64,000 nt of DNA from Streptomyces lydicus (GTDB lineage Bacteria > Actinomycetota > Actinomycetes > Streptomycetales > Streptomycetaceae), in the NCBI RefSeq assembly GCF_000717345.1, contig NZ_JNZA01000036.1:1-64000 (forward strand), in the 5' to 3' direction. Below the pieces are notes generated by a model. That model had not been told where the DNA came from. It saw only the letters and a list, made by a program, of their open reading frames with translations, and made no database searches. Positions 57,564 through 64,000 of this stretch are shown here, in pieces. Position 1 is the stretch's first letter. Each line of letters starts with the position of its first letter. Made by a program: the position numbers and the translations under genes.

Positions 57564-58951
57564 GGCTGTTCCGCCCCCCGCCCGCTGAGCGCCTCGTCGG
57601 CCTCCCGGGCCAGCGCGTCGGCGATGGCCGTACCGCCACGGCTGCTCAGGTACTGCGAGACCCGGATCTGCACGACCTTGCTGAAGGTCTGGTAGTGGGC
57701 GCTGCGCGGGCGCGGTTCGGCCGCCCGCAGCGCCGCGTACAGCGTCCGGGTGTACGGCGGCTCCTGGCCCGGCCAGGGCGCCCGCTGCCCCGTACTCCCC
57801 CGCTCGGCGCGCTCCGGCGGCAGCGGACAGGACGGCGCCTTCGCCGCGTCCCGGTACGCCGAGTCGCGGGTCGCCGCGAACCCCCGCTCCAGCAGACAGC
57901 GTTCACTGCCCGGCCCGGTCAGCGCCTCGATCAGGGCGCGGGCGCCCGCCGGCCGCTTGCTGCCCGCGGAGATCGCCAGGTTCTGCCCGCCCAGCACCGA
58001 CATCCGCTTGCCGTCGGAGGGCCGGGCCGGCAGCTCGGCGACGTCGAACTGCTTGCGGGGGGTGAGCTTCTCGGCGACCGAGGCGTACTCCACCGGCCAG
58101 TTGCGCATGAACAGCGCACGGCCGTCGGCGAACCAGCGCCGGCTCTCCGTCTCGTCCATCGTCGTCGCCTCGTGCGGCATGATCGAGTCCAGCCGGTCCT
58201 TGACGTCGGCGACGCCCTGCTGGAGGGCGCCGACCTGCTCGCCCTTGGTGAAGCTGGTGGCGTCCGGGTCACCGCCGTTGGCCCAGGCGGCCTCCAGGGT
58301 GTTGACGGTCAGCCCCTCGTACGGCCGCAGCTGGGCGACCATCCCGTACATCGTGCGGTCGGCGGGAACCGTGCCGCCCTTCGCCTTGCGGGCCAGTTCC
58401 CGGTTGTACGCGCCGGCCACCTCCCGGGCGATGTTCTTCACCTCGCCCCAGTTCGACGGCGGCTGGTGGTGGCCGTACCGGGCGAGGATGTCCTTGCGGT
58501 AGTAGAGCAGCCCGGCGTCGGTGTTGAAGGGGACGCCCCAGATCTTGCCGTCGTAGGCGACGGTCTTGACCACACTGTCGAGGAAGTCGCCGTCCAGGCT
58601 GGTGCCCCAGGGCCGGATGACGCCCGCCTCGGCGAACTCCGCGGTCCAGGCCACGTCGAGGTTGAGCACGTCGTAGTCGCTGTTGCCGGACTGGCCGGCC
58701 GCCAGCAGCTGACTGCGCTGCCCGTCGGCGGTGTCCGGGAGCTTGACGATCCGCACCGCGCGGCCGGTGCGCTGCTCGAAGGCCCGGATCAGGTCCTGGC
58801 GCACGCCCGTACTGCTCAGGTCGCTGCCGGTGGCCAGCACGATCGGGCCCTTCTCCGGGCCGGGCTCCGGCCCCGCCGTGCAGCCGCCGGCGGCCACCGC
58901 CAGCAGCAGGGACAGTGCGGCGGCCGGTCCCGCGGCGCGTGCGGTCCTCAC
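57539..58951 (-). CDS. Extracellular substrate-binding lipoprotein of the caspase operon
   Basis: Periplasmic-binding-type lipoprotein of 470 residues. The lipobox is AVAAGGC with lipidated Cys24. The mature domain resembles family 1 sugar-binding proteins: IVLATGSDLSSTGVRQDLIR, DYDVLNLDVAWTAEFAEAGV, GKIWGVPFNTDAGLLYYRKD and KRMSVLGGQNLAISAGSK. No permease genes are present. Instead its GTG start (58951) overlaps the stop of the caspase gene, whose extracellular part is also binding-protein-like. This suggests a sensing role with the caspase protein rather than transport. Confidence 0.88.
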   Translation of the reverse strand: MRTARAAGPAAALSLLLAVAAGGCTAGPEPGPEKGPIVLATGSDLSSTGVRQDLIRAFEQRTGRAVRIVKLPDTADGQRSQLLAAGQSGNSDYDVLNLDVAWTAEFAEAGVIRPWGTSLDGDFLDSVVKTVAYDGKIWGVPFNTDAGLLYYRKDILARYGHHQPPSNWGEVKNIAREVAGAYNRELARKAKGGTVPADRTMYGMVAQLRPYEGLTVNTLEAAWANGGDPDATSFTKGEQVGALQQGVADVKDRLDSIMPHEATTMDETESRRWFADGRALFMRNWPVEYASVAEKLTPRKQFDVAELPARPSDGKRMSVLGGQNLAISAGSKRPAGARALIEALTGPGSERCLLERGFAATRDSAYRDAAKAPSCPLPPERAERGSTGQRAPWPGQEPPYTRTLYAALRAAEPRPRSAHYQTFSKVVQIRVSQYLSSRGGTAIADALAREADEALSGRGAEQPRRPEGAG

Positions 58952-61590
58952 CGGTCCCCCTTGCCCGCGGTGCCGATGGACGCGACCAGCCCGGCCAGCA
59001 GGTCGGGCGCCTGCGGACCGCCGGGCACGCACTGCCCCCGGGACGCGCCGGCCAGACCCTGGAGGATGAAGGTGTCGCAGCCGGCCCGGCCCAGCACCAG
59101 CGTCAGGACCGGCACCGGCGGCTTCTTCTTCAGCAGCGCGGTGAGGGTCTGCTCGACGCCCGGCGCGCGTCGCGGCCCGCCGTCGTCCTCGTCGAGGATC
59201 AGCACGATCGCCTGGTTACTGCCCGCCGACTTCTTCATCTCCCGTACGGCGGCGGTCAGCGCCTCCTCCATCGCGGCGCCGTGGTCGACGAGTTCCCCCT
59301 TGGCGATGCGGTCCAGCGCGGCCTTGCCGGGGGCCGGATCGGCGGTGCCCAGCGGGACGACTTCACGCACCGCCCCCGGGTCGTCGGGGTGGGCCCGGTC
59401 GGGGAAGGTCCACAGGCCGTACGTGTGGTGGGCGCCGACCATCTCCAGGGCGCGGTCCGCGGCGCCGACGGCCACCGGCAGCTTGCCGCCGTCGGCCATA
59501 GAGGTGGAGGTGTCCATGAGGATCAGCAGCCGGCTGGACTTCTGTGCCTTGTCGTAGCCGTCCAGCACCCGGGCGACCTGGTCGGCGCCGGTCGCGAACG
59601 GGGTGACCGGCGCGTCCAGGTCGGCGTTGGCGCGGCTGTTGCGCAGCGGGGAGCCCGGCGCGGGCGCGGGCACCGCGCCGTCCTTGCCGGGGACGCCGCG
59701 GTATCCCTGCGCGGTCAGGATGCGCTGGCCGCCCTGCGGATCGCGCAGCCACCCGGCCAAGCGGTCCACCGCGGCCCGCCGCACGGTGGCGTCCGCGGCA
59801 CCGCGCCAGGCGACCCGGATCAGCGGGTGGTCGAGCGCCGGGACGTTCCTGGGGTAGTACGCGGCGTAGCGGTCGCCGTACGGCAGCGGCGCGTCCAGCG
59901 CCGGGCAACTGCCGACGGCGTGGCCGAGGTTGAAGTCGGCGAGCGACTTCTCGGAGACCAGCGGCGCCGACCGGTCCCGCTGCCCGCCGGCCGGCCCCGG
60001 GTCCGCGCTCGACGGGCGCAGCGAGCACAGCAGCTCGGTGCTGTCCGCGTACTGGCTGCCGGGGGCGGAGAGCCGCTGCTCGGCGCCCTCGGCGAGCGCC
60101 GGGTCGGGGGCACCCGACGTGCCGATGTGCGAACCGTCGTTGGCGAGGTAGAGGCCGATGGTGTGCAGCAGCCCGGTGCCGGACAGCACCGGGCTGGGGC
60201 GCAGCAGTTTGAGGTCGCGGTGGGCACTGTCGGTACCGGTCAGCAGGTCCTGCCAGGAGGCGCCCACCGGCTCCACGTCGTCCAGCCGTTTCGTGGCCGG
60301 GATGCCGACGACCAGGGGGCTGTAGGCGACCGGGCCGGTGTCGGACAGGGCCGCCGGGGAGCCCGTCGGCGGCATCCCCCGCCGGGCCTCCTCGTAGACG
60401 GCGGTGGACTCGGGGATCCACACGTCCGGCTGCGGCCCCGGCCGGTTGAGCGGGTCGGCGCCCTTCGTGCCGGGCTGCCCCTGGCCGGTGCCCTTGGCCT
60501 CGCCCTGCCAGCGGTCGGCGGCCGCGAAGCCCTGGTCGATCTGGTCCTTGGCAGCGGAGTACACGGTGATCTGGGCGCGCCGGCAGCCGGCGGGCAGCTC
60601 GCCCTCGCCCTGCAACGGCCGGGTGTTCAGCTCGGACATCTCGTACGCGAACGCGGCCTGCCGCAGGGTGGGTTCGGCCTCCGGGGCGGTGAGCAGCCGC
60701 AGTTCCAGGGCCGGTGGGCAGGCCGGCAGCGGCCGCAGCAGACGCAGCGCGGTCAGCCCGGCGGCGGCCAGGACCAGGACCGTGCACAGCGCGAGGAGCA
60801 GCCTCAGCCGCGGCCGGAGGTGCTGGTTGAACCAGCGGCGTAAGCGGATCCGCGGCGGGGTCGGCAGCGGCGTCCCGGAGGTCGCGAACGACAGGACGAC
60901 GTCGTCGACGGTGTTCTGCTTCGCCGAGCGCGGCTCCCACACGTCACCCATCGGTGTCCGCTCGCCGGCGAGCCGAACCCGCAGCTCCCGTACGAGGTCC
61001 TCGAAGGTGACGAAGCGCCGGCCGGGGATGCCGCGTTCGAGGATCTGCACCACGGCGCGGGTGAAGAGGGTGCCGCCGGCCGGCTCGTCCCCGCTGAAGA
61101 TCCGGCGGTTGGGCTGGGCGGCCATCAGCAGCGACATCGGCTTGCGGTGGGAGTGGAAGGCGCCGCCGGCGTTGCCCGCGTAACAGCACTCCAGGACGAT
61201 CACGATGCGCTCGGCCCGGGTGTTGTCGAGGCAGGAGAGCACCACGTCCTGCCAGGAGACGGTGGTGTGGCTCTGCCGCGGCACGGACGTGCCGACCATC
61301 AGCCGCAGATCGCCGCCGTCGCTGCCGACCCAGCCGTGGCCGGAGAAGTGCACCAGCAGCAGACCGCGCGCCTCGTCGGCGGCGGCCGTGAGCGCCTGGC
61401 TCAGCTCCCACGGCTCGCCGGGGCGGCAGATGGTGACCTCGTCGGCGGTGAACAGGTCGGTCGCGGTCAGCGCGCGGCGCAGTTCGGCGGGGTTGTCCTC
61501 GACGGCGGGCAGGCCGCGGAGCGTCGCGTAGTCGTGGACACCGATCAGCAGCGCCCGGTTGATCTTTCCGCGCGCGTCGTATTCCGACAT
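58948..61590 (-). CDS. Caspase-like protease fused to extracellular substrate-binding and VWA domains
   Basis: An 880-residue membrane protein. The cytoplasmic N-terminus (1-240) is a caspase/metacaspase-like C14 peptidase with His85 (HFSGHGW) and Cys136 (VLECCYAGN) as the catalytic dyad. A single membrane segment lies at 264-285. The outside part (about 290-640) is a binding-protein-like region (for example LLHTIGLYLANDGS, FNLGHAVGSCP), then a von Willebrand A domain (from about 686) with MIDAS motif DTSTS at 693-697. It corresponds to the EACC1-associated caspase type. Start ATG 61590 lies four bases after the EACC1 stop; the stop overlaps the binding-protein start. Probably an extracellular-signal-gated protease; substrates unknown. 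Confidence 0.9.
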   Translation of the reverse strand: MSEYDARGKINRALLIGVHDYATLRGLPAVEDNPAELRRALTATDLFTADEVTICRPGEPWELSQALTAAADEARGLLLVHFSGHGWVGSDGGDLRLMVGTSVPRQSHTTVSWQDVVLSCLDNTRAERIVIVLECCYAGNAGGAFHSHRKPMSLLMAAQPNRRIFSGDEPAGGTLFTRAVVQILERGIPGRRFVTFEDLVRELRVRLAGERTPMGDVWEPRSAKQNTVDDVVLSFATSGTPLPTPPRIRLRRWFNQHLRPRLRLLLALCTVLVLAAAGLTALRLLRPLPACPPALELRLLTAPEAEPTLRQAAFAYEMSELNTRPLQGEGELPAGCRRAQITVYSAAKDQIDQGFAAADRWQGEAKGTGQGQPGTKGADPLNRPGPQPDVWIPESTAVYEEARRGMPPTGSPAALSDTGPVAYSPLVVGIPATKRLDDVEPVGASWQDLLTGTDSAHRDLKLLRPSPVLSGTGLLHTIGLYLANDGSHIGTSGAPDPALAEGAEQRLSAPGSQYADSTELLCSLRPSSADPGPAGGQRDRSAPLVSEKSLADFNLGHAVGSCPALDAPLPYGDRYAAYYPRNVPALDHPLIRVAWRGAADATVRRAAVDRLAGWLRDPQGGQRILTAQGYRGVPGKDGAVPAPAPGSPLRNSRANADLDAPVTPFATGADQVARVLDGYDKAQKSSRLLILMDTSTSMADGGKLPVAVGAADRALEMVGAHHTYGLWTFPDRAHPDDPGAVREVVPLGTADPAPGKAALDRIAKGELVDHGAAMEEALTAAVREMKKSAGSNQAIVLILDEDDGGPRRAPGVEQTLTALLKKKPPVPVLTLVLGRAGCDTFILQGLAGASRGQCVPGGPQAPDLLAGLVASIGTAGKGDR

Positions 61591-61594
61591 CCGG

Positions 61595-62020
61595 TCAGTC
61601 CTCGCCGGTGCTGCCGCTCCCGTGCGCCGGGCTGCCGGGCTCGGGGCTCTCGCCGACCGCCTGGACCTGTCCGCCGGCGCCCACGTCGACGGCGGGCGCC
61701 TCGCCCTCGGCGCGCTCCTCCTTGCGGCGCCGCAGCCACTCCCGCAGCGCGATGCCCAGCCCCTTGGTGAGCTCGGTGGCGACCGCGCCGACGATGACGA
61801 GGATCAGGTCGTCCACGCCCACGGCCATGTCGGCCGGTTCCGCGCCGTCGGTGCCGTCCGCCGTCCCGGCGGGCCGCGGCCGCTGCTCCCAGGAGTGCTC
61901 CCGGCGGTTCAGCCAGGGTTCCCGCTCCAGCCACGCCCGGAGGTCGTCGATGTCCTGCTGCGGATTGTTCGTGCCCGTGACCCTGATCCGGATCTCATGA
62001 CGAGCGGCGCTCTCCGGCAT
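61595..62020 (-). CDS. EACC1-type effector-associated small protein
   Basis: A 141-residue protein with an N-terminal small alpha/beta domain (HEIRIRVTGTNNPQQDIDDL, then RAWLEREPWL), a short Pro/Gly linker, and a Gly/Val/Ile hydrophobic helix (VGVDDLILVIVGAVATELTK, about 75-95). A basic amphipathic segment (REWLRRRKEERAE) and an acidic tail follow. This is the layout of EACC1, the effector-associated constant component found next to caspases and other effectors in actinobacterial conflict systems. ATG at 62020 follows GGAAGG; a GTG at 62053 is the other option. First gene of the operon; it probably recruits or gates the caspase. Confidence 0.82.
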   Translation of the reverse strand: MPESAARHEIRIRVTGTNNPQQDIDDLRAWLEREPWLNRREHSWEQRPRPAGTADGTDGAEPADMAVGVDDLILVIVGAVATELTKGLGIALREWLRRRKEERAEGEAPAVDVGAGGQVQAVGESPEPGSPAHGSGSTGED

Positions 62021-62213
62021 CCCCCAGCCCCCTTCCGGCGGCCCCTTCGCCACCGTGCTCCCGATAGTGACGTGGGATCAGGGGCGCAGGCAACCGTCTG
62101 TGACGCCGCTGCCACCCTGTGGCGTGGGCCACAGCGCCCGCCGAGGGGCAGCGTCGCAGGTCAAAGGTGAGTTGACGGGCATTCGCGGACCGTGGTGGAC
62201 TGCCGGAGCCAAT

Positions 62214-62364
62214 CGGCGACAGCAGAGGAAGTCCGGTGCGAATCCGGCGCGGTCCCGCCACTGTCACCGGGGAGCGTCCTCCGACGACGGCCACGGCCCG
62301 TACCCGTACGGGCTGGAAGGCCGGAGGCCACGCCGATCCGGGAGCCAGGAGACTCGTGTCGCCG
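62214..62364 (+). ncRNA. Cobalamin riboswitch (B12 aptamer)
   Basis: The outer helix pairs CGGCGACA (62214-62221) with TGTCGCCG (62357-62364). Inside are the conserved strings: GAAGTCCGGTGCGAATCCGG (from 62228), CGGTCCCGCCACTGT (about 62249), and the B12 box AGCCAGGAGACT (62343-62354). These identify an adenosyl/methylcobalamin aptamer. It precedes cobD and cobQ, so cobalamin synthesis is repressed when B12 is abundant. The expression platform probably lies in 62365-62499, where GCCCCC/GGGGGC (62438-62443 and 62450-62455) forms a hairpin that ends 44 bp before the cobD start. Confidence 0.95.
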
Positions 62365-62408
62365 TCACGTCGAGCCAGGGCGCGGACCCTGAGTGAGGAC
62401 ATACCGCC

Positions 62409-62495
62409 ATGCCCGGCCGCCGTTCGAGAGCACCGATGCCCCCTGCCGCGGGGGCCCTTCACGGATGTCACGGTCCCGCCCCGACGGCGGTCTGA
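62409..62495 (+). CDS. Possible 28-codon upstream frame in the riboswitch leader
   Basis: An ATG at 62409 opens a 28-codon frame (MPGRRSRAPMPPAAGALHG...) that stops at TGA 62493-62495, five bases before the cobD ATG at 62500. It crosses the hairpin at 62438-62455. The frame has ordinary G/C bias but only a weak ribosome-binding site. Close spacing would allow translational coupling with cobD. Low confidence as a protein; noted because the cobD start itself has no good Shine-Dalgarno sequence. Confidence 0.3.
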   Translation: MPGRRSRAPMPPAAGALHGCHGPAPTAV

Positions 62496-62499
62496 CCCG

Positions 62500-63468
62500 A
62501 TGCGCGAACACGCGGGATACGCGTGCGGCGCGGCACTCGGCTTCCTCGGCGACCTGATCGCGGCGGACCCACGGCGCGGCCACCCGGTGGCCGCGTTCGG
62601 CCGGGCCGCCGCCGCCGTCGAACGCCGGCTGTGGCGCGACCACCGCGGCTACGGAACGGCCCACACCCTGCTGTGCGCGGGCGGTACGGCCGCCGGCGCC
62701 GCGCTGCTGGCACGCGCCGTACGCGACGTCCCCGCCGCCCGCACCGCGCTGACCGCGGCGACGGTCTGGGCCGTGCTCGGCGGCACCTCGCTCGGCCGGG
62801 AGGCGCGGGCCGTCGGCGGTGCGCTGGCGGCCGGCGACCTCGACGTGGCTCGGGAGCGGCTGCCGCACCTGTGCGGGCGCGACCCCCAGGCGCTGGACGG
62901 GCCGCAGATGGCCCGCGCGGTGGTGGAGTCGGTCGCCGAGAACACCTCCGACGCGGTGGTGGGCGCCCTGGTGTGGGGCGCCGCCGGCGGAGTGCCCGGA
63001 CTGGTGGCGTTCCGGGCCGTCAACACCCTGGACGCGATGGTGGGTCACAAGTCGGCGCGCTACCGGCGCTTCGGCTGGGCCGCGGCCCGGCTCGACGACC
63101 TGGCCGGCTGGCCCGGCTCCCGGCTCACCGCCGCCCTGACCGTGCTCGCGGGCCCCGACCGGCGCGGCGCGCTGCGGGCCTGGCGGGCCGACGGCCGCGC
63201 CCACCCCAGCCCCAACGCCGGCCCGGTGGAGGCGTCGTTCGCGGGCGCGCTGGGCGTACGGCTGGGCGGCACCCTGGCGTACGGCGGGCGCATCGAGCAC
63301 CGCCCGGTGCTCAACGGCGGCGGCCGGCCGCCCGCGGTGGACGACATCGAGCGGGCGGTGCGGCTCTCCCGGCGGGTCGGCGCGCTGGCGCTGGCGACGA
63401 CGGTGGCGGGACGGCTCGCCGCGGGCGCGCTGCGGCAGCGGAACGGAAACGGGAGGAAACGCCGGTGA
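62500..63468 (+). CDS. cobD: Adenosylcobinamide-phosphate synthase CobD/CbiB
   Basis: Integral membrane enzyme of cobalamin synthesis that attaches the aminopropanol (phosphate) arm to adenosylcobyric acid; 322 residues. Family features are [24 protein letters not shown] N-terminus ([19 protein letters not shown]), then [20 protein letters not shown] with the conserved ENTSD motif. Next are [20 protein letters not shown] and the late [20 protein letters not shown]. About four to five membrane segments. ATG at 62500; the stop overlaps the cobQ GTG. Under the upstream cobalamin riboswitch. Confidence 0.95.
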   Translation: MREHAGYACGAALGFLGDLIAADPRRGHPVAAFGRAAAAVERRLWRDHRGYGTAHTLLCAGGTAAGAALLARAVRDVPAARTALTAATVWAVLGGTSLGREARAVGGALAAGDLDVARERLPHLCGRDPQALDGPQMARAVVESVAENTSDAVVGALVWGAAGGVPGLVAFRAVNTLDAMVGHKSARYRRFGWAAARLDDLAGWPGSRLTAALTVLAGPDRRGALRAWRADGRAHPSPNAGPVEASFAGALGVRLGGTLAYGGRIEHRPVLNGGGRPPAVDDIERAVRLSRRVGALALATTVAGRLAAGALRQRNGNGRKRR

Positions 63469-64000
63469 ACGGTGGGCCGGGAACATCCGGGAAGCTCGGC
63501 GGCGGCCTGCTGGTGGCCGGTACGACGTCCGACGCCGGCAAGAGCGTGGTGACCGCGGGGATCTGCCGCTGGCTGGTCCGCCAGGGCGTCCGCGTGGCGC
63601 CGTTCAAGGCGCAGAACATGTCGCTCAACTCGTTCGTCACCCGCGAGGGCGCGGAGATCGGCCGGGCCCAGGCGATGCAGGCCGCGGCGGCGCGCGTCGA
63701 ACCGACCGCGCTGATGAACCCCGTCCTGCTCAAGCCGGGCGGCGACCGCACCAGCCAGGTGGTGCTGCTGGGTAAACCGGTCGGTGAACTGAGCGCCCGC
63801 GGCTACCACGCGGGCCGGCAGGAGCAGTTGCTCGGCACGGTCACCGACTGCCTCGCCGAGCTGCGGCGCACCCACGACGCGGTGATCTGCGAGGGCGCCG
63901 GCAGCCCCGCCGAGATCAACCTGCGGCGCACCGACATCGTCAACATGGGCATCGCCCGGGCCGCCCGCCTCCCCGTCGTGGTGGTCGGCGACATCGACCG
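63465..64000 (+). CDS. cobQ: Cobyric acid synthase CobQ, N-terminal part (runs off the window)
   Basis: Glutamine-dependent amidase that amidates four side chains of adenosylcobyrinic acid diamide. The visible 178 residues cover the N-terminal ATP-binding domain: P-loop [20 protein letters not shown], then [20 protein letters not shown] with the conserved KAQNMS motif, [36 protein letters not shown] and [20 protein letters not shown]. The catalytic glutaminase domain lies beyond base 64000. GTG start (63465) overlaps the cobD stop as GTGA. Same riboswitch-controlled operon. Confidence 0.95.
   Translation, partial: MNGGPGTSGKLGGGLLVAGTTSDAGKSVVTAGICRWLVRQGVRVAPFKAQNMSLNSFVTREGAEIGRAQAMQAAAARVEPTALMNPVLLKPGGDRTSQVVLLGKPVGELSARGYHAGRQEQLLGTVTDCLAELRRTHDAVICEGAGSPAEINLRRTDIVNMGIARAARLPVVVVGDID

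Overview
The window is high-GC actinobacterial chromosome, almost certainly Streptomyces or a close relative such as Kitasatospora. The evidence is strong G/C bias at third codon positions, frequent GTG starts, two chaplin genes, an InhA-type enoyl reductase beside fabG, a DUF485/sodium-symporter pair, and a Pit phosphate transporter behind tandem GTTCAC-type PHO repeats. Nearly all of it looks like core chromosome. I found no insertion sequence, prophage, CRISPR array or tRNA. At the left edge the minus strand carries what I read as the promoter/leader of an rRNA operon whose 16S gene lies outside the window.

Layout. 0-7.7 kb: rrn leader, 3-methyladenine glycosylase, Spo0M, a PEBP-like protein, HNH nuclease, and a minus-strand NfeD/SPFH/TSUP group. 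7.7-10.7 kb: two chaplins plus the relic of a third, then a GAF kinase/NarL regulator pair. 10.8-14.6 kb: an SDR with a strange low-GC in-frame insertion, a frameshifted QueA-like gene, an iodotyrosine-deiodinase-like flavoenzyme, and a secreted transglycosylase behind a long inverted repeat. 14.7-24 kb: FHA-ABC exporter, SerB, SixA-like phosphatase, MFS transporter with a microprotein and a GntR regulator, FabI/FabG. 24-33.4 kb: TldD/TldE, TyrS, small membrane proteins, MoaA, acetate-type symporter with a Crp-like site. 33.5-44.3 kb: subtilase, alcohol dehydrogenase, an alkylglycerol-monooxygenase-like/lysoplasmalogenase pair, peptidase E-like protein, exonuclease-BRCT, SURF1, GH15, atypical SDR. 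44.4-47.7 kb: Asp23/AmaP envelope module. 47.8-55.5 kb: enoyl-CoA hydratase, HTH protein, ABC-F protein with a probable leader peptide, VOC protein, hydrolase, class II aldolase. 55.5-64 kb: PHO box and Pit, an EACC1/caspase/substrate-binding operon, then a cobalamin riboswitch ahead of cobD and cobQ.

Functional themes. Several loci couple an envelope or extracytoplasmic sensor to a cytoplasmic function (NfeD/SPFH, AmaP/Asp23, caspase-SBP-VWA). Transport operons carry recognisable global-regulator sites (PhoP at pit, Crp at the symporter, B12 riboswitch at cob). The most interesting items are the EACC1-caspase operon, the overlapping ether-lipid gene pair, the leader-peptide arrangement ahead of the ABC-F gene, the low-GC repeat insertion inside the SDR gene, and the deiodinase-like enzyme with its substrate-binding triad intact. 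Family assignments rest on reading motifs and recalling families. No database search was possible, and promoters and operators are pattern matches only.
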